Both the position numbers and the translations under genes were made by a program. From Arachis hypogaea (lineage: Eukaryota > Streptophyta > Magnoliopsida > Fabales > Fabaceae), in the NCBI RefSeq assembly GCF_003086295.3, contig NC_092055.1, positions 125,217,484 to 125,281,483 of the forward strand: 64,000 nucleotides of DNA. The letters run 5' to 3'. Below the pieces are notes generated by a model. The model saw only the letters and a list, made by a program, of their open reading frames with translations, was not told where the DNA came from and made no database searches. This document shows, piece by piece, positions 23,844 to 37,200 of this stretch. Position 1 is the first letter of the stretch; each line of letters opens with the position of its first letter.

Positions 23844-25730
23844 TGAATCGTATCAAGTAAGATCACGGGAGTGGGTTATCGTTTCTACGAGGATTAACAG
23901 ATTAAGCAAGTAATGGTTAACTGATTATTCTAATTAGACAAGTGAAAACTTGCTTTGAGATTATTTAAATACCAAAACAATAATTTAAATGAAAGCAACA
24001 ATAATTGAGTAGAAAAAATGATATGATTAAAAACGTTAAGGCTTTGGAGATGTTTCAACTTCAGGACAAATGCTTTTCACTTTCTATTTTGATCATGCAA
24101 AGATACAACTTTGGCAAACCATAATTAATTAAACCTCAATTCCTTAGTAATTCAATTTCTCTTTAACCTCATTAATTGCTAATTCTTTAGTCAATTATTT
24201 AAGAGAAGAGGTTAAGCACAAATCCTGATTCAAGCCACACAATTCTTAGAGATTAAACCTAGTTGATTTTATGTCACTTATCAAAACTAGTTTAAAAACT
24301 TACAGAACTATGAGAAGAAGTTTCAAACTCAATTCCAATATTCAGCTCTTCCAAATTTGATAACAGAATTCAATCAGATTTGAGTTATTTTCCAATATAT
24401 TCAAACCCTTATAATTAAGGACGAAAATCTTGCTTCTTGAAAAAGCATCAATGCATTAATCAAAGATAGAAAAGTAATAACATCAATCCATTAGAATCAA
24501 CATTTCTTCTAACCTTAACTGAGGAGATTAGTGACTCGTAGGGCAAAGCAAAATAAGGATCCAAAATTGCAGAAAAGGTCCAAGGGTAAAAGTCCCAATC
24601 CAGAGCTCTCTAGATCCTTTTACATATACCTTAAACCTAACTAAAAACCTAATATTCAAACTTAATTAAAGAAAAATCAAATCATATCTTCCTAATTAAC
24701 TTCAAATTAAAAGTGATTCTTCTTGTGATTATAGCTTAAGCTTTGGTGAATTACTTTCTTAGAAACCATGGGCTTGCACTTGAGTCTTGGGCTTGAGATG
24801 TTGTCATGACACTTGAGTGAAGTTTGCAACTTTTATTGTGCACCTCCCAAGGGCCTTTTTGTGTGTAGAGAATGCGAAGCAAGTGAGGGACGTGCCCACG
24901 CCCTTGAAGTGATAAAGGAGAATGGGTGTGGGTCATATCCCACGTGCTCAAAGGTAAGAGAGTTGGCGTGTTCTAGGTGTTGGTCACGTCTCACGTCTTC
25001 GAAGGTGGGGAGAGTGAGGGCTATTGGGCAATGGCCCAGCGTGCCACATTTGGCACGCCCTTAATGTGCATGGTGGCTGGAGTTTGTAACGTGGAACATG
25101 TTCGAATGGTGAGGAGAGTGGCCATGTGTGGCATGGCCATGGGCAACGTCCCACGTTCTCGACGCATGCATGGATGATGGGTGTGTGGCGTGCAACGTCC
25201 TCCAACTGGAGGGGAGTAGCGTGCCTGGGCGTGACCAACATGCCACGCCTGCAATGAGGATGAAGCCTGGGCGTGGGTGGCGTGTGCAACGTGCCACACC
25301 CTCGAGAAGCACAAGAAGGTGGCGTGGGAGACGTCCTACATCCTCGAGCTAGGGAGGGTTGCATGGAGGTAGCATGATGCTGGCGTGGGTGACGTCCCAC
25401 TTGTGAGAAGGTTGCATGGAAGCTGGCTCTTTGGACTTTGAACCAGCGTGTAGTTAGTGTGAAGCAAGTGGCACGCCATGCCTTAGCTTACCTCCTCTTC
25501 TGTTTTTGCATGCTCTCTATTTCTGTTTGCTTCTGACTTAGCCTCCTCTCTAACTTGAGTACCTTTCTGACTTTGCTTCTGTTATTTAAAAAATTTTCAC
25601 TAATCTCCTACAAAACACATAAAGCAACGTACTCAAAGTATCTTGACTAAAACACAAGAGAAATAACGAGAAATCACTGACTTTACTAACATAATTAACT
25701 AGGAAACTACTATAAGATGCTCATGCATCA
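23844..25730 (-). mobile_element. LTR of a gypsy-type element, minus orientation
   Basis: On the minus strand it begins TGATGCATGAGCATCTTATA at 25730 and ends near ACTTGATACGATTCA at 23844, in the TG...CA form of an LTR. The central 600 bp is GC-rich and repetitive (separate entry). No internal coding domain is attached, so it is a solo or truncated LTR. No matching 5-bp TSD was seen. Confidence 0.5.
24820..25420. repeat. GC-rich degenerate array of CACGCC / GGCGTG motifs
   Basis: Inside an AT-rich LTR, about 600 bp are GC-rich and built from repeated GTGGCGTG, CACGTCC, CACGCC and CTCGAG words at irregular spacing of about 30-60 bp. All overlapping open frames here (both strands) are by-products of the composition. 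Confidence 0.6.
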
Positions 25731-26337
25731 CTCCATAAACTCAACGTGTGGAAACAAAATTATTTCAATTTTGTGTTTTGCTCCTCTGCAAAAACTTCTT
25801 ACTTGGTGGAAGGTTATCGGGGGAGACCTTTATCCAGTGGGTTGAAGGGAGTGAATCTCGCAGCAATCTCAAACCATTATCTAGTGGAAGAAAATGGAAA
25901 TGCTAGCTTCTGGTTGAATGATTAGGGTAAATAATGGATTTAAAACTCATTGTGTTTGATGGAAAAGAGGAAAAGAAGCAGGAATCTTTCTCCCAAATTC
26001 TAAGGTACCCTTTTATCCATTATGTTTAGTGCATGTTAGAGCATCTGCAATCCCAAAACGATGGGAGTAATGACTGATACTTTGCTCTGATTGGTTGAGT
26101 GGGCTTAATCCCAGATTCCCAACACGTTTTGCTCGATTGAAAAATTTAATCCGTTGGTTTAAACGATGGCCTAATTTTGGCGCTACTTCGTGGAATTTAA
26201 AACCAGGTGAAGAACTTTTCTTATGATAGGGTCATTATATATTGGAAGCTAGCAGTTTTATTTTACCATTAACTATTTTGTCTATTGAATCTTTCAACCC
26301 ACCATCTACAGAGCTTTGAATACTTCTTGTCCTTCAT
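25731..26337. other. Unassigned sequence upstream of the RPA-like pseudogene
   Basis: No domain or boundary was recognised. It could be the 5' leader of the pseudogene at 26338 or part of a Helitron, since RPA-like genes travel with Helitrons; no Helitron end was seen. Confidence 0.35.
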
Positions 26338-27480
26338 ATGGCTCTAACAAATGCTTTTAATCAAAAGGTTGATCATGTTGTAGACATCAATTCAACGAAA
26401 CTGGCTTGGAGTTTGGTTGTTGGAGTTGTTCGTTTATACGAGATTCTTAGCTCATGGAATCCCACAGATGCATGCAGCTTAGAGTTGTGCTCCAAGATGA
26501 AATGATGTGTATCCTACTATTTATTTTAAGATATGGTGATATTAATTTGTGAAGTTTATGCATGTTAATTTGTGTGTGTTTGTATTTGTGTTTATTAAGG
26601 GTGATCGTATACATTGCTCCATTTCGAAGACAAATGTAGTGGTCTTTAAGACTATTGTTTGTGAGTTTGGAATTTACTCAATGAAAAATTTCATTGTTTA
26701 AGCAAATTCAAAAGGTGTGAGGATAACTGCGCACAAATTCAAGCTGAGTTTTTACATGAAAACTTCTGTCAGTGCTCTCTCCAATGAGTCCTTTCAATTG
26801 AATTCTTTCCGATTCGTCTCCTTTCCGAAAATTGAAGCAATTGATGCTGTCAATTTGGACATCCTCCTAGGTAATATAGTGATGAGATCACTAATAAAAT
26901 AATTTATTGAATTATTTGGTTTTAGTATTTTGTTTGTTGCTGGTTTATTATGTCTTTGTTGGTTTTTATCTCCATTGTGGTATAGATTGCATTGGACATG
27001 TTGTTGGAAAGAAGGATGCTAGACAAATGCTTACAAAATCAGGTCAAGAAAGTAAATGCATGACACTATATCTGGAGGATCTTCAGTGAGTCATTTTGCT
27101 GGCTTCATTGGTGTGTAATTAAATAGTAGTTTCTGTAGAAAAATTGAAGCAATTGATGCTATCAATCTGAACATCCTCCTAGGTAATATAGTGATGGGAT
27201 CACTAATAAAATAATTTATTGGATTATTTGGTTTTGTTATTTTGTTTGTGGCTGATTTATTATGTCTTTGTTGGTTTTTATCCCGAATGTGGTATAGATT
27301 GCATTGGACATGTTGTTGAAAAGGAGGATGCTAAACAAATGGTTACAAAATTAAGTTAAGAAAGTAAATGCATGGCACTATACCTGGAGGATCTTCAATG
27401 AGTCATTTTGCTGGCTTCATTGGTGTGTCATTAAATAGTAGTTTCTGTAGGAAAAACAAGATAAAATGCACTGTATTTGG
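26338..27480 (+). pseudogene. RPA70-like OB-fold (DUF223) protein, broken
   Basis: RPA-like proteins bind single-stranded DNA. ATG at 26338 opens KVDHVVDINSTKLAWSLVV, typical for plant RPA70-like proteins, but the frame soon shifts and stops (26504). Later exon-like pieces: GDRIHCSISKTNVVVFKTI (about 26600), ITAHKFKLSFYMKT (26726), CIGHVVGKKDAR (about 26991), and a final IKCTVFGE-like piece (about 27460). Introns with GT...AG remain between them. A 311-bp exon-intron-exon unit is tandemly duplicated (26827-27450). An LTR starting at 27481 cuts off the 3' end. Single-copy host gene decay and Helitron cargo are both possible. Confidence 0.75.
26827..27450 (+). repeat. Tandem duplication of about 311 bp within the RPA-like pseudogene
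   Basis: Unit 1 is 26827-27137 and unit 2 is 27138-27450. They share GAAAATTGAAGCAATTGATG at the start and TAGTTTCTGTAG at the end, and differ by scattered substitutions (by eye under 10%). Each holds the end of one exon, an intron and the following exon. Confidence 0.9.
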
Positions 27481-28978
27481 TGAAACAAAAGTCCAGAATT
27501 TTCAGCTTTGTACACCAAATTTTGATCGAGCATAACTTTCTCATTTTAAAATATTTTTCCTCCGCTCTTTAAACGGCATAAACATCTTGGACCAAATTTT
27601 ATTTCTAAATAAGTTTGATACAAATCGGAGGTCCGGGGATCAAGTTATACTCCACTAAAGTTGGGCCAAAATCACAATTTTCACAAAATTAGCAAACCTC
27701 CAATTTCAAAACATACAATTTCCAAAACCTTTAAAATCAACCCCAAACTTACCAATTCAGGATCAACTATATACTCACCTCCTAATACAATCCACAACTT
27801 ACCAATTTCCTCCACTTTCATAAATCTCAAATTCAATGTTTCAATTTTAAACCACATCAACATTATTCCATATCTCAATTCCAACAATACTCAATTTTAT
27901 CAACCACTATGCATACAAATCAATATCATTTTCACCATCAACATGGTACCAACAACAATTCAAACTTACTAACCATTCTACATATACCAAGTTACCCATA
28001 TCATACATACAAGCTTTCATCACAACCTTCAAAAATCACTAACCACATACATAATAATACAATCCATTTCAACCAACCATCAACATTAACAATTCAATTC
28101 CTATCTTAGGAGTCACTAGCCTAAGTTTTCACATTAGATTACATTTTAGATATGAGAAACTGAAATCATACCTTGACCGATTCCCTGTTCAACCTAGAAC
28201 ACCTCCAATTCAACTTTTCCTCAAGCTTCGAAGGACCAATCACCTCTGAAACAAATTTTTCAGCACCAAAAGTCCACTTTCAAGATTCTAAAAGCTAAAT
28301 CAGGCTCCAAACCACTTACATACATATTACCTAACACACATTATAGACACTCACATATACAAACTCAACACCCAAACACAACAAATCAAGAATTCTACTA
28401 GGTTTGGAAATTCTTACCATACCCAAGGATCAAAGAGGCAAGATTAAACCTTTCCTTCAAACTAATTGAATCCTATAACATCAAAGAACTCAAAATCTCA
28501 ACACCTTTATCCAATAATTTTGAAATTAAGGGATGGAAAAACTGGAAAAAAATTGTGGTTTACCTCTTGAATAATGTTGTGGAATTTGTAGAACTCGACG
28601 CCGCGGTCGCGTGGCCATAAACAGTGCGGCGGTCGGAGCTCCGGATCAAAAGTTACAAGGATTTGAATCAAGGGCAAGGGTTTGCTTCTTCCTCTCTTCT
28701 CCCATGGCTGCTTCAACGTGTTCAGCATGCAAAATGGGGAGAAAGAGATCTGAACTCACTTTATTAAGTGAGTGGGTTGGGCCCACGGATTCGGTTTAAA
28801 CTCGGGTCGATCGATTTAGCCCGTTCGGTCCAATCTTGGGCCAAATTCTTTAAAATTAGTGTCAAAATTTTTGTTTTAATTTTCTCTATCACATTAAATC
28901 ATAAAAAATTACATTTTTAATTTCTAGAATAAATTTTAATTTATAGGTTAATTAGTCATTAATTAACTAAGTTTTACA
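27481..28978 (-). mobile_element. Gypsy-type solo or truncated LTR, minus orientation
   Basis: Reading the minus strand it starts TGTAAAACTTAGTTAATTAA at 28978 and ends GGACTTTTGTTTCA at 27481, the TG...CA form. A GC-rich segment (28590-28700) and the CATTTTGCATGCTG region resemble the transcription-start part of plant gypsy LTRs. The flanks differ (TTTGG left, AAGAT right), so there is no TSD. It abuts the RPA-like pseudogene on one side and a truncated Sirevirus gag on the other. Confidence 0.6.
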
Positions 28979-28981
28979 AAG

Positions 28982-30388
28982 ATGGCAAAAGAAATCTGGG
29001 AGAAACTCCAAGTCACACACGAAGGCACCAAACAAGTCAAAGAAATAAGGATTGATGTGTGGCGAAAAGAGTATGAGATATTTACCATGATGGATGGAGA
29101 AAGCAATGATGAGATGTTTGATAAATTCTCAATTATCATCAACAGCCTTGATGCTATGAGCTTAACACACACTGAACAAACTCTAGTAAGAAAAGTCCTT
29201 AGAAGCCTTACAAAAAAATGGAAAACAAAAGCCACTATCCTAGCTGAGAGTAACAACCTGAGTCTACTAACCTATGATGAGCTAAGAGAAAAACTTCTAG
29301 CTTATGAAACCACACACACATGCTAAAATATAAAGAAAAAAGGAATAGCCTTAAAATCAAAAGTAGAACCTGATGAGAGTGAGTCTTGTGATAGTTTTTT
29401 AGATGACGAACTTGTGTTTTTTGCTAGGAGACTAAGGAGGCTAATGAGGAACAAGGGCAGGCACAAAGAATCAAGCTCAAAGGAGTACAAAAAGGATTTG
29501 AGTAAGGTAATATGTCACAACTGCAAGGAGGCAGGACATTTCAAGTTCAACTGTCCTAAGATTAAAAAGGAGGATAAGGCAAAAAAGGAAAAGAAGAAAG
29601 TGCTCATGGCTTCTTAGGAAGATCTAGAGAATGATCTAGATGAGAAAGAGGATTTCCAATATGATGCTTAAGTCTGCTTCATGGCTGGTGAAGATCAACT
29701 GGATAAGGTAAATTACTATGACCTATCTATAGATGATTTACATGTTATTGTTGACGATCTCACCCATCACTCTGAGAAATTGCTGAATAAATATAACAAA
29801 TGCAAAACTGAAAATGAAGTGTTGAAAGCTGAAAATAATTTCTTGAAAGAAAAAGTGAAGGAGACCGAATGTGCTATCGATCTTATTGAAGAAAATAGAT
29901 TTTTGAAATCTGAAATCGAAAAGCTTAAAGGAAAGCATATTATTGATCCTTCTCAAGAACTTGTTGCTGAAAATAAAAGATTAAATGAAATGATTAAAAA
30001 GTTGAATTGTGATTTAGCAAAATTTTCTCATAGTTCAAGCAACTTGGACAAATTACTTGCAAGTCAAAGACCATTGTTTGAAAAATTAGGTTTGGGTTAT
30101 GTGAAAAAAGAATATGCAGTTTGTGAAAAACCAATTGCAAAATTCATGGTTTCTTCCTCAAAAATAAAAACATCTTTTGATAAATCTGGTCTTAGATATT
30201 TTTTCAACAATGAAGCTGCCATTGAAAAACTATATTTTGATGAAACTACATTATCCTCAAGAACGGAACCTAATCCAAACAAGTCGGGACTGGGTTATTC
30301 TTCTAATAATGAGGATGCTTTTAAAAAAACAACAGTTTTACAAAAGAGCCTCAAATTCAAGAAGTCAATTTCCTTCAAAAAATTATAG
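28982..30388 (+). pseudogene. Sirevirus gag, truncated and interrupted
   Basis: Gag forms the particle that packages element RNA. The first piece (28982-29326) is the C-terminal half of a UBN2-type gag domain (AKEIWEKLQVTHEG, LLAYETTHTC). The next carries a CCHC knuckle, CHNCKEAGHFKFNCP, at about 29515-29560. From 29681 to 30388 a long coiled-coil-like stretch with regular Leu/Glu/Lys follows. In-frame stops at 29324-29326, 29615-29617 and about 29669 separate the pieces. The N-terminal half is absent. Confidence 0.85.
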
Positions 30389-30739
30389 TTTAAGACCTTT
30401 TGAAAAAGTTGCTAATACAAAAAATGAATTTGTCAAAAGAAATGTACCCTTCTCAAGAAATAGAAAATTTCACTTTTTTAATCATTATCAGCATTAAAGC
30501 TTCAATCAATTTCAGCAACATGCACATAGAAACCATTATTTTAATTGCAAGAAACCTGGTCACTCTTACTCCCAATGCTTTATTGACAAAAGAAGAGTAG
30601 GAAACCAAACATATAAGGTTGTTTGTGATTTTAATGCACTTGGGTAACTAAGATGGATTAACTTCAAAGAATCCAAATTAGTTTGGATAGCTAAAGTTAC
30701 TTAAGAGTGTTTGTAGATTTGCCTAACATCCAAGAAGAA

Positions 30740-33700
30740 GAAAGACATGTGGTACTTGGATAGCAGATGTTCAAGGCACATGATGGTAATGTCAACTTTC
30801 TTCATGAAACTCGATAAGTATTATGGAGGATTTATGACCTTTGGAGATGATGGCAAAGATAAAATTATTGCATTTGAAAAAGTAGGTAAATTCATTCTAC
30901 CTTTATTGATGATGTCTTTTTAGTTGATGGTTTGAAGTATAATCTTTTAGTATTAGCCAATTGTTGATTTGGGTTATTTGGTGATATTCAAAAGATTAGA
31001 ATACCGTGTTGTGAGTGAAAAGACTAATGAAATATTGTTTGTTGCTAATCGTTGTGATAATGTGTATGGCCTCACTCTTGATGAACTAAAGAATCAAAAT
31101 GTAGCTTGTTTACATTCTAAAGAATCTGAAAATGGCTATGACACAAGAGATTGGGTCATGCTAGTATGTTTTAAATAAACAAGCTTGTTAAAAAGGGTTT
31201 GGTGAGAGGTCTTTCTTTGATCAAATTTGACAAAGACATCACTTGTGATGCATGTCAAATGGAAAAACAAATAAAGAGTTCTTTTAAATCAAAGGAATAC
31301 ATTTCCACTAAAAGACCACTTGAATTGCTACATATTGATCTCTTTGATCCAACAAGAACTCAAAGTTTGGGTGGTAAACATTATGGCTTGGTGATTGTAG
31401 ATGATTATACTAGATTCGGTTGGGTTTTATTTCTTTCTCATAAAAATGATGCTTTTTCAGCATTTGAGATTTTTATCAAAAGAATTCAAAATGAAAAGGA
31501 TTTAAAGATTGCTTCTACTAGAAGTGATCATGGTAAAAAATTTGAAAATCAATCTGTTGAATTCTTTTGTGATGAATTTGGAATATCAAAAAATTTTTCT
31601 TGTCCAAGAACACCACAACAAAATGGTGTTGTTGAAAGAAGAAATAGAAGCATTCAAAAAATGTCTAAGGTCATACTATGTGAAAGTGGTATTCCAAAAT
31701 TTCTTTGGACTGAAACTGTTAATACAGTTTGCTATATTTTAAACAGAACAATCATTAGAAAGTTTTTAAAGAAAATCCCTTATGAGCTTTGGAAAGGACA
31801 TCCACCAAATTTGAATTATCTTCATATCTTTGGATGCAAATGTTTTATTTTAAATAACAAAAAAAATTTGAGAAAATTTGATCCAAAAGCATATGAGTGT
31901 TTGTTTGTAGGCTATTCCACAACTAGCAAAGCTTATAGAGTTTACCATCAAAATGCTAGAGTTATTGAGTAGTCCATCATATCACTTTTTGTGATACTAA
32001 CATAGTTCAAAGTATTTTGGAAGACTATGATGTAGAAAATCAAGTGGAGAGTAATGTCAATGAAGTCCAAAATCAAGAAAAAGAAAATTCTGGGCAAACT
32101 GATTCTGAACCTGCTGCTGCAGAAGATTCTGCAGGAGATAATTCTATTGTATCTCCTAAAACTGGCAAAATCCCTAGGAATACCAGTTCCATTGATCCCA
32201 GCTGAACCGGAAATGTTCCTAAGTACTCAAGACCCCAAGAATGGAGATTTTTTAAGAACTATCCCCAGAAATTTGTCATTGGGGATGTCTCTCAAGGTGT
32301 CATAACTCGATCCTCCACTAGAAAGGCAATTGAAGAAGAAAAAAGGCCTTTCTATCTCAAATTGAGCCTTAGAACATCAAAGAAGCACTTGATGACCCTT
32401 CTTGGGTAAAGGCCATGGAGGAAGAGCTTCATCAATTTGAAAAGAATCAAGTTTAGATGCTTATTTCAAAGCCAAATGGAAAGAAAGTGACTGGCACCAA
32501 GTGGATCTTCAGGAATAAATTGGGTGAAGATGGAAGCATAGCTAGAAACAAAGCAAGATTGGTGACTCAATGATATGATCAAGAAGAAGGAATATATTTT
32601 GATAAATCCTTTGCCTCTATGGCTCGAATGGAAGCTATTAGGCTTCTTTTAGCATATGCTGCCCATTGTGACTTTAAATTATTTCAAATGGATGTGAACT
32701 GTGCCTTTTTAAATGGAGTCATTGATAGAGAAGTGTATGTGGCACAGCCACTGGATTTAAAAATAAAGAGCATCTAAATCATGTTTTCAAACTTTCAAAA
32801 GCTCTTTATGGATTAAAATAAGTTCCAAGAGCTTGGTATGAAAGACTTAGTTCTTTTCTTTTGAAAAATGATTTTCAAAGAGGCACCACAAATACTACTC
32901 TATTTATTAAGAACTCTAATGATTCTTTTATTCTAATCCAAATTTATGTTGATGATATAATGTTTGGATCAGCAAATGAATCACTCTGTTTTGAATTTGG
33001 AAAACTCATGACAAATGGATTTATCATGAGTATGATGGGAGAACTTAATTTCTTTCTTGGACTTCAAATTAAACAAACTAAAAATGGAATATTTATTTAC
33101 CAAGATAAGTATGCCAAGAAATTAGTTAAGAAGTTTGGTATGAAAAATGCCCTCCCATGCACCCTAACTCAAAGTTAGAAAAGAGGGAAGCTGAGAAAGA
33201 TGTTGATGAGACTAGGTATAGAAAAATGATTAGTTCTCTAATGTACTTAACATTCTAGACTTGATATTATGCAAAGTGTTGGAATTTGTTTAATATTCCC
33301 ATCACAAATAAAAGAATCACATCTTTCTGCAATTAAAAGGATAATTAGATATGTTCATGGTACATCCAACTTTAGTTTATGGTATCCTAGGACTGATGAT
33401 TTTTCTGCAGTTAGTTATTGTGATACAGATTTTTCCGGTGATAGAGAAGATAGAAGAAGTACATCTGGCATATATTGTTTTCTCGACAGATCTTTGAATG
33501 TCAAGTCAAGCAAGAAGCAGTCCACAGTAGCTCTTTTCACTGCTGAAGTTGAATATATTACTACTTCCTCTTGTTGTTCTCAGTTGCTTTGGTTGAAAAT
33601 TCAGCTTGCTGATTATAAGTGGAATGCCGATAACAATCCCTTGTTGTGGGTGACAACCTGAGTGCCATAAATATTTCCAAAAATCTAGTTCTGCACTCAA

Positions 33701-33870
33701 AAACTAAACATATTGAAGTGAGATTTTACTCAATAAGGGAACATATCCAAAAGGACAATATTAGCATTCAATTTGTTAATCAAAGGATCAGTTAGCTGAT
33801 ATATTCACTAAACCTCTGGCTGAGGAAAGATTCTGCAAACTAAGAACTTGCTTAGGCATTCTAAGTTATG
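30740..33870 (+). pseudogene. Sirevirus pol (protease, integrase, reverse transcriptase, RNase H), broken
   Basis: A second CCHC-like piece precedes at about 30540-30580. Protease: WYLDSRCSRH at about 30750; the catalytic DSG is DSR. GAG_pre-integrase and the zinc region lie at about 31060-31270. The integrase core is 31199-31972, with HIDLFDP, TRSDHGKKFEN and NGVVERRN marking the DDE residues. Reverse transcriptase runs about 32400-33170, with YVDD near 32947-32958. RNase H is at 33269-33661 (YCDTDFSGD). Several stops (for example 31176-31178, about 31970, about 32455, 33176-33178) and frameshifts break it. The hAT element follows at 34269. Confidence 0.88.
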
Positions 33871-34268
33871 ATTTCTTGTTTTAGCTTTGCTGATTTGTTA
33901 TTTGATATTTTTGTCTCTCAGATCGGGAGGAGACAATTCTGGGCAAGTGAAGAGCTATCTTCCTAGAACGTGAAATCTGGTACTCAGTTCCAAGTTCTAA
34001 ATCATGTGGACCAACCTTCTTGTTCAGATTTCTTGTGGTCCTATGTGTTTCCTTAAACACAACCTCCTTTTGGGCCAAATGAGAGTTACATTTATTCTGT
34101 GAGCCTTTATGTTTTGTCCTTTGTTGAAATAATTTTTTTAATTGGTTATATTTTTTTAATTTCTTTTGTTTTTAATAAAAACCCTTTCTCAACTTGATGT
34201 CATTTCTTTTCAAAGGGTTGTCACAGATTCTGCACATGCATGTTTTCAAGAAACCTTTTACTTGTAAC

Positions 34269-37200
34269 CAAGGTTCTGAGAACCGAATCGGTCATCGAAC
34301 CGCTCTAACTACTGGTTTATTGGTTCATAGGTTCAACTGGTTCGACCGTGGTTGAATCAAAAAAAATTATTTTATAATAAAATAATAAATAAAATATAAA
34401 TAAACACATTAAAATATAATTATAGTCTAATGTAAACTTTAAAATATCATTCAAATTAAAAGTACTACATAAACCAGAATGTTATAATCTCATTCAAATA
34501 CAAATTCAAAAGTCAAAAAATAAAATAACCAATCAAACATAAAATGGCAACATCAAAATGATCCAAGTTTGTCATCAATCATCAAAATCCTCCATAACTT
34601 GCTGCAGATTTGCGTCGTTGATATCATCACCTTCATTTCCACTACTTGGACAAGAAAAAGCAAATGGTGCAGCATAAAATGTACTACTACTACCACCACC
34701 ACCACCTTGATCTAAATCAGCATCAATCTCATCTAACAAAATATAACACATTATCAATAAATTAAAGATCAAAGCTATTGTAATTTATTGTCTGATCAAT
34801 AAACTATAATACTCACCAAGCAAGTCTTCAATATTACTTGGAAGATCAGGCTCTTTTTCAACAACCTCTTCCGTCACCCAAAAGTCAACCATATCAATAC
34901 TTTCAATATCGATTAGATCATATTGCACCTTTTGCTTTCTTTTTTTTCTTTCCGTCCTAACAAATTAAATACAATATATTAATTACACAAAATCTAATGA
35001 TATGAAATGAAAGGATGAAATATATATTACCTGGATTTAAGACACAAATTATATGTAACATACACAATATCACTTAGCCTATCATGCTCCAATTTATTCC
35101 TTCTTTTTGTATGAATTTGATAAAAAAGACTCCAATTCCTTTCACACCCTAAAGAAGCAGATAATTGGCTAAGAATGCGAACTGCCATGTTTTGTAAACA
35201 TGGAGTAGAACCACCAAACAACCTCCACAATTCATCTACAAGTTACAATCCCATAGCTTAAGTATTAGTTATCAAATTAAGGAAACGAAAACATAAAATA
35301 AGTAAATAACTAAATAAGTTATTATTACCAGGTTGAAGTTTTTTTGCAGCTCGAAAAGCTTCAGGCTTATCAAAGCTTTCCTTTCGATCTCTATATAAGT
35401 GTATTTCTTTTATTGCCTCAACTGAATCTAAATTATTAACCTTGCAATACAATGTAACAGGATCAAGTAAACCTCGCATGACATCAGGTGCTTCTCTATA
35501 ATTTTCATAAAAAAAAGCAAGCAGGATTCAAGAAATAAGCTGCTGCATGAAGATTTTTTTTCAAATGTTTGTCCCATCTTGAGTTGATAATCTCTGTGTA
35601 ACGTTGATATGCAGTCATGCTATGCTTGAACATTTCTTTGATTCCATTTTCTGACCTTAGCATACCTTCATAAACAATTCCCAATGATGGTTTATCATCG
35701 GCATCTACCAATCTTAGCAATTTAATCAACAGACTCACAATTTTGCATGCAGTAAAACAATCATTCCAAAATTTATTGTCTAGGATAATTGCACTCACAA
35801 CTCTACCATTAGCACTCCTTCCTAATTGTGTCTGGTAAAGTGTATATCAACAACCAATGCTTGTAAATTCGATTTGCGCTCAAAGATACTCTTCAATGTG
35901 ATGAAGACAGTGGCAAAACGAGTTGCACCTGGACGAACAATCTCCTTCCAATCAGTTCTTTGTCTTAGTCAGGACAAGAACACCGTATGATTATACACAA
36001 ACACGGTAATATTCGAAGCACGTGTTGCAAGGATAGAAATATATGGCATGATGCTTATATATTTCAAAATAAGATTCAAGCAATGAGCAGCACAAGGTGA
36101 CCAGTGAATATTTTCAAATTTTTTGTTAATAAGCCTACCAGCAACAACATAATTTGCGGCATTATCTGTCACTACATGAACAATATTATCAGGTCCAATC
36201 CATTCAATCACCTCCAAAAACAAGTCACACAAGCTTGAAGCATTTTTTAGCATATTTGAAGCATCTACAGATTTCACAAAGCACAACCCTTTCGAATAAT
36301 AAACCAAAAAATTAATCAACGTTCTTTGCCTTTGATTTGTCCAACCATCAGCCATGAGGGTACATCTAGCTTCTTTCCAAGCAGACCTATAGCTATCAAC
36401 AACTATTTGACACTCCCTTTTGAGATCGGCTAATAAGTTAACCCTCAGCTTATCATAAGAAGGACCTTTATAACCAGGCCCAATGCCAGCAACACCATCC
36501 AACATATCTTGAAAAAAGGGTGACATAATCGCATTGAAAGGAATCCTACAATCCAAAAGCCATCTAGCCACTCGCTTATCAACTTCATGAAACGCCTCTT
36601 TGTTTTGAAACACACTTTTCATACTTGATTGACTTCCCGGAGTTGTTCTTGGTGCAAACATAGGAGGAATAATGGTTTTTGCTTTCTTTTTTGGATCGAC
36701 TCCAATCATCTCCTTATTTGGTAACTGACTCGGAGTTTGTTGTTCTTCTTGCGCTATTGCTTCATCAATTGCATCCTCAATCTCATCAGTACCCTCTTCA
36801 TTGAAACTTACTTTCTTTTTACTAGTTTTACTTTTCTGAATCTCTTTGAATAAACCTTCCATTTGTTTTTCTACATCATATGGGACCTTAGAACACTTCT
36901 TAATGTCTCCACCTATCTTCACCAAATGCTTTTTCATTCTATTAATTCCCCCACCCCTAAAAGTACTCAGACAAAATAAGCATTGGTAATGCGGTTTTCC
37001 CTTTATATTTTGTAAAGCAATATATCTCCAAGCAGGATCAGTTTTCCCCCCGAACATTAGAAGTTTGTGATTGTCTTTCGTTAAATCCGGGAGGAAGAAA
37101 AGGTTCATTTGAAGCAAAATTATTTTCAACATTATTATTCCTAGGCAGTTCTTGGTTGATACTCTCATCTATACCTAAATATTACCAGCAATCCAATAAT

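Noticed and set aside
24750..25400. Several overlapping open frames on both strands
   Set aside because: They come from the GC-rich repeat array of an LTR; no domain, no consistent frame.
27661..28109. Thr/Asn/Ile/His-rich open frames
   Set aside because: Low-complexity AT/CA-rich LTR sequence, no stop-free conservation evident.
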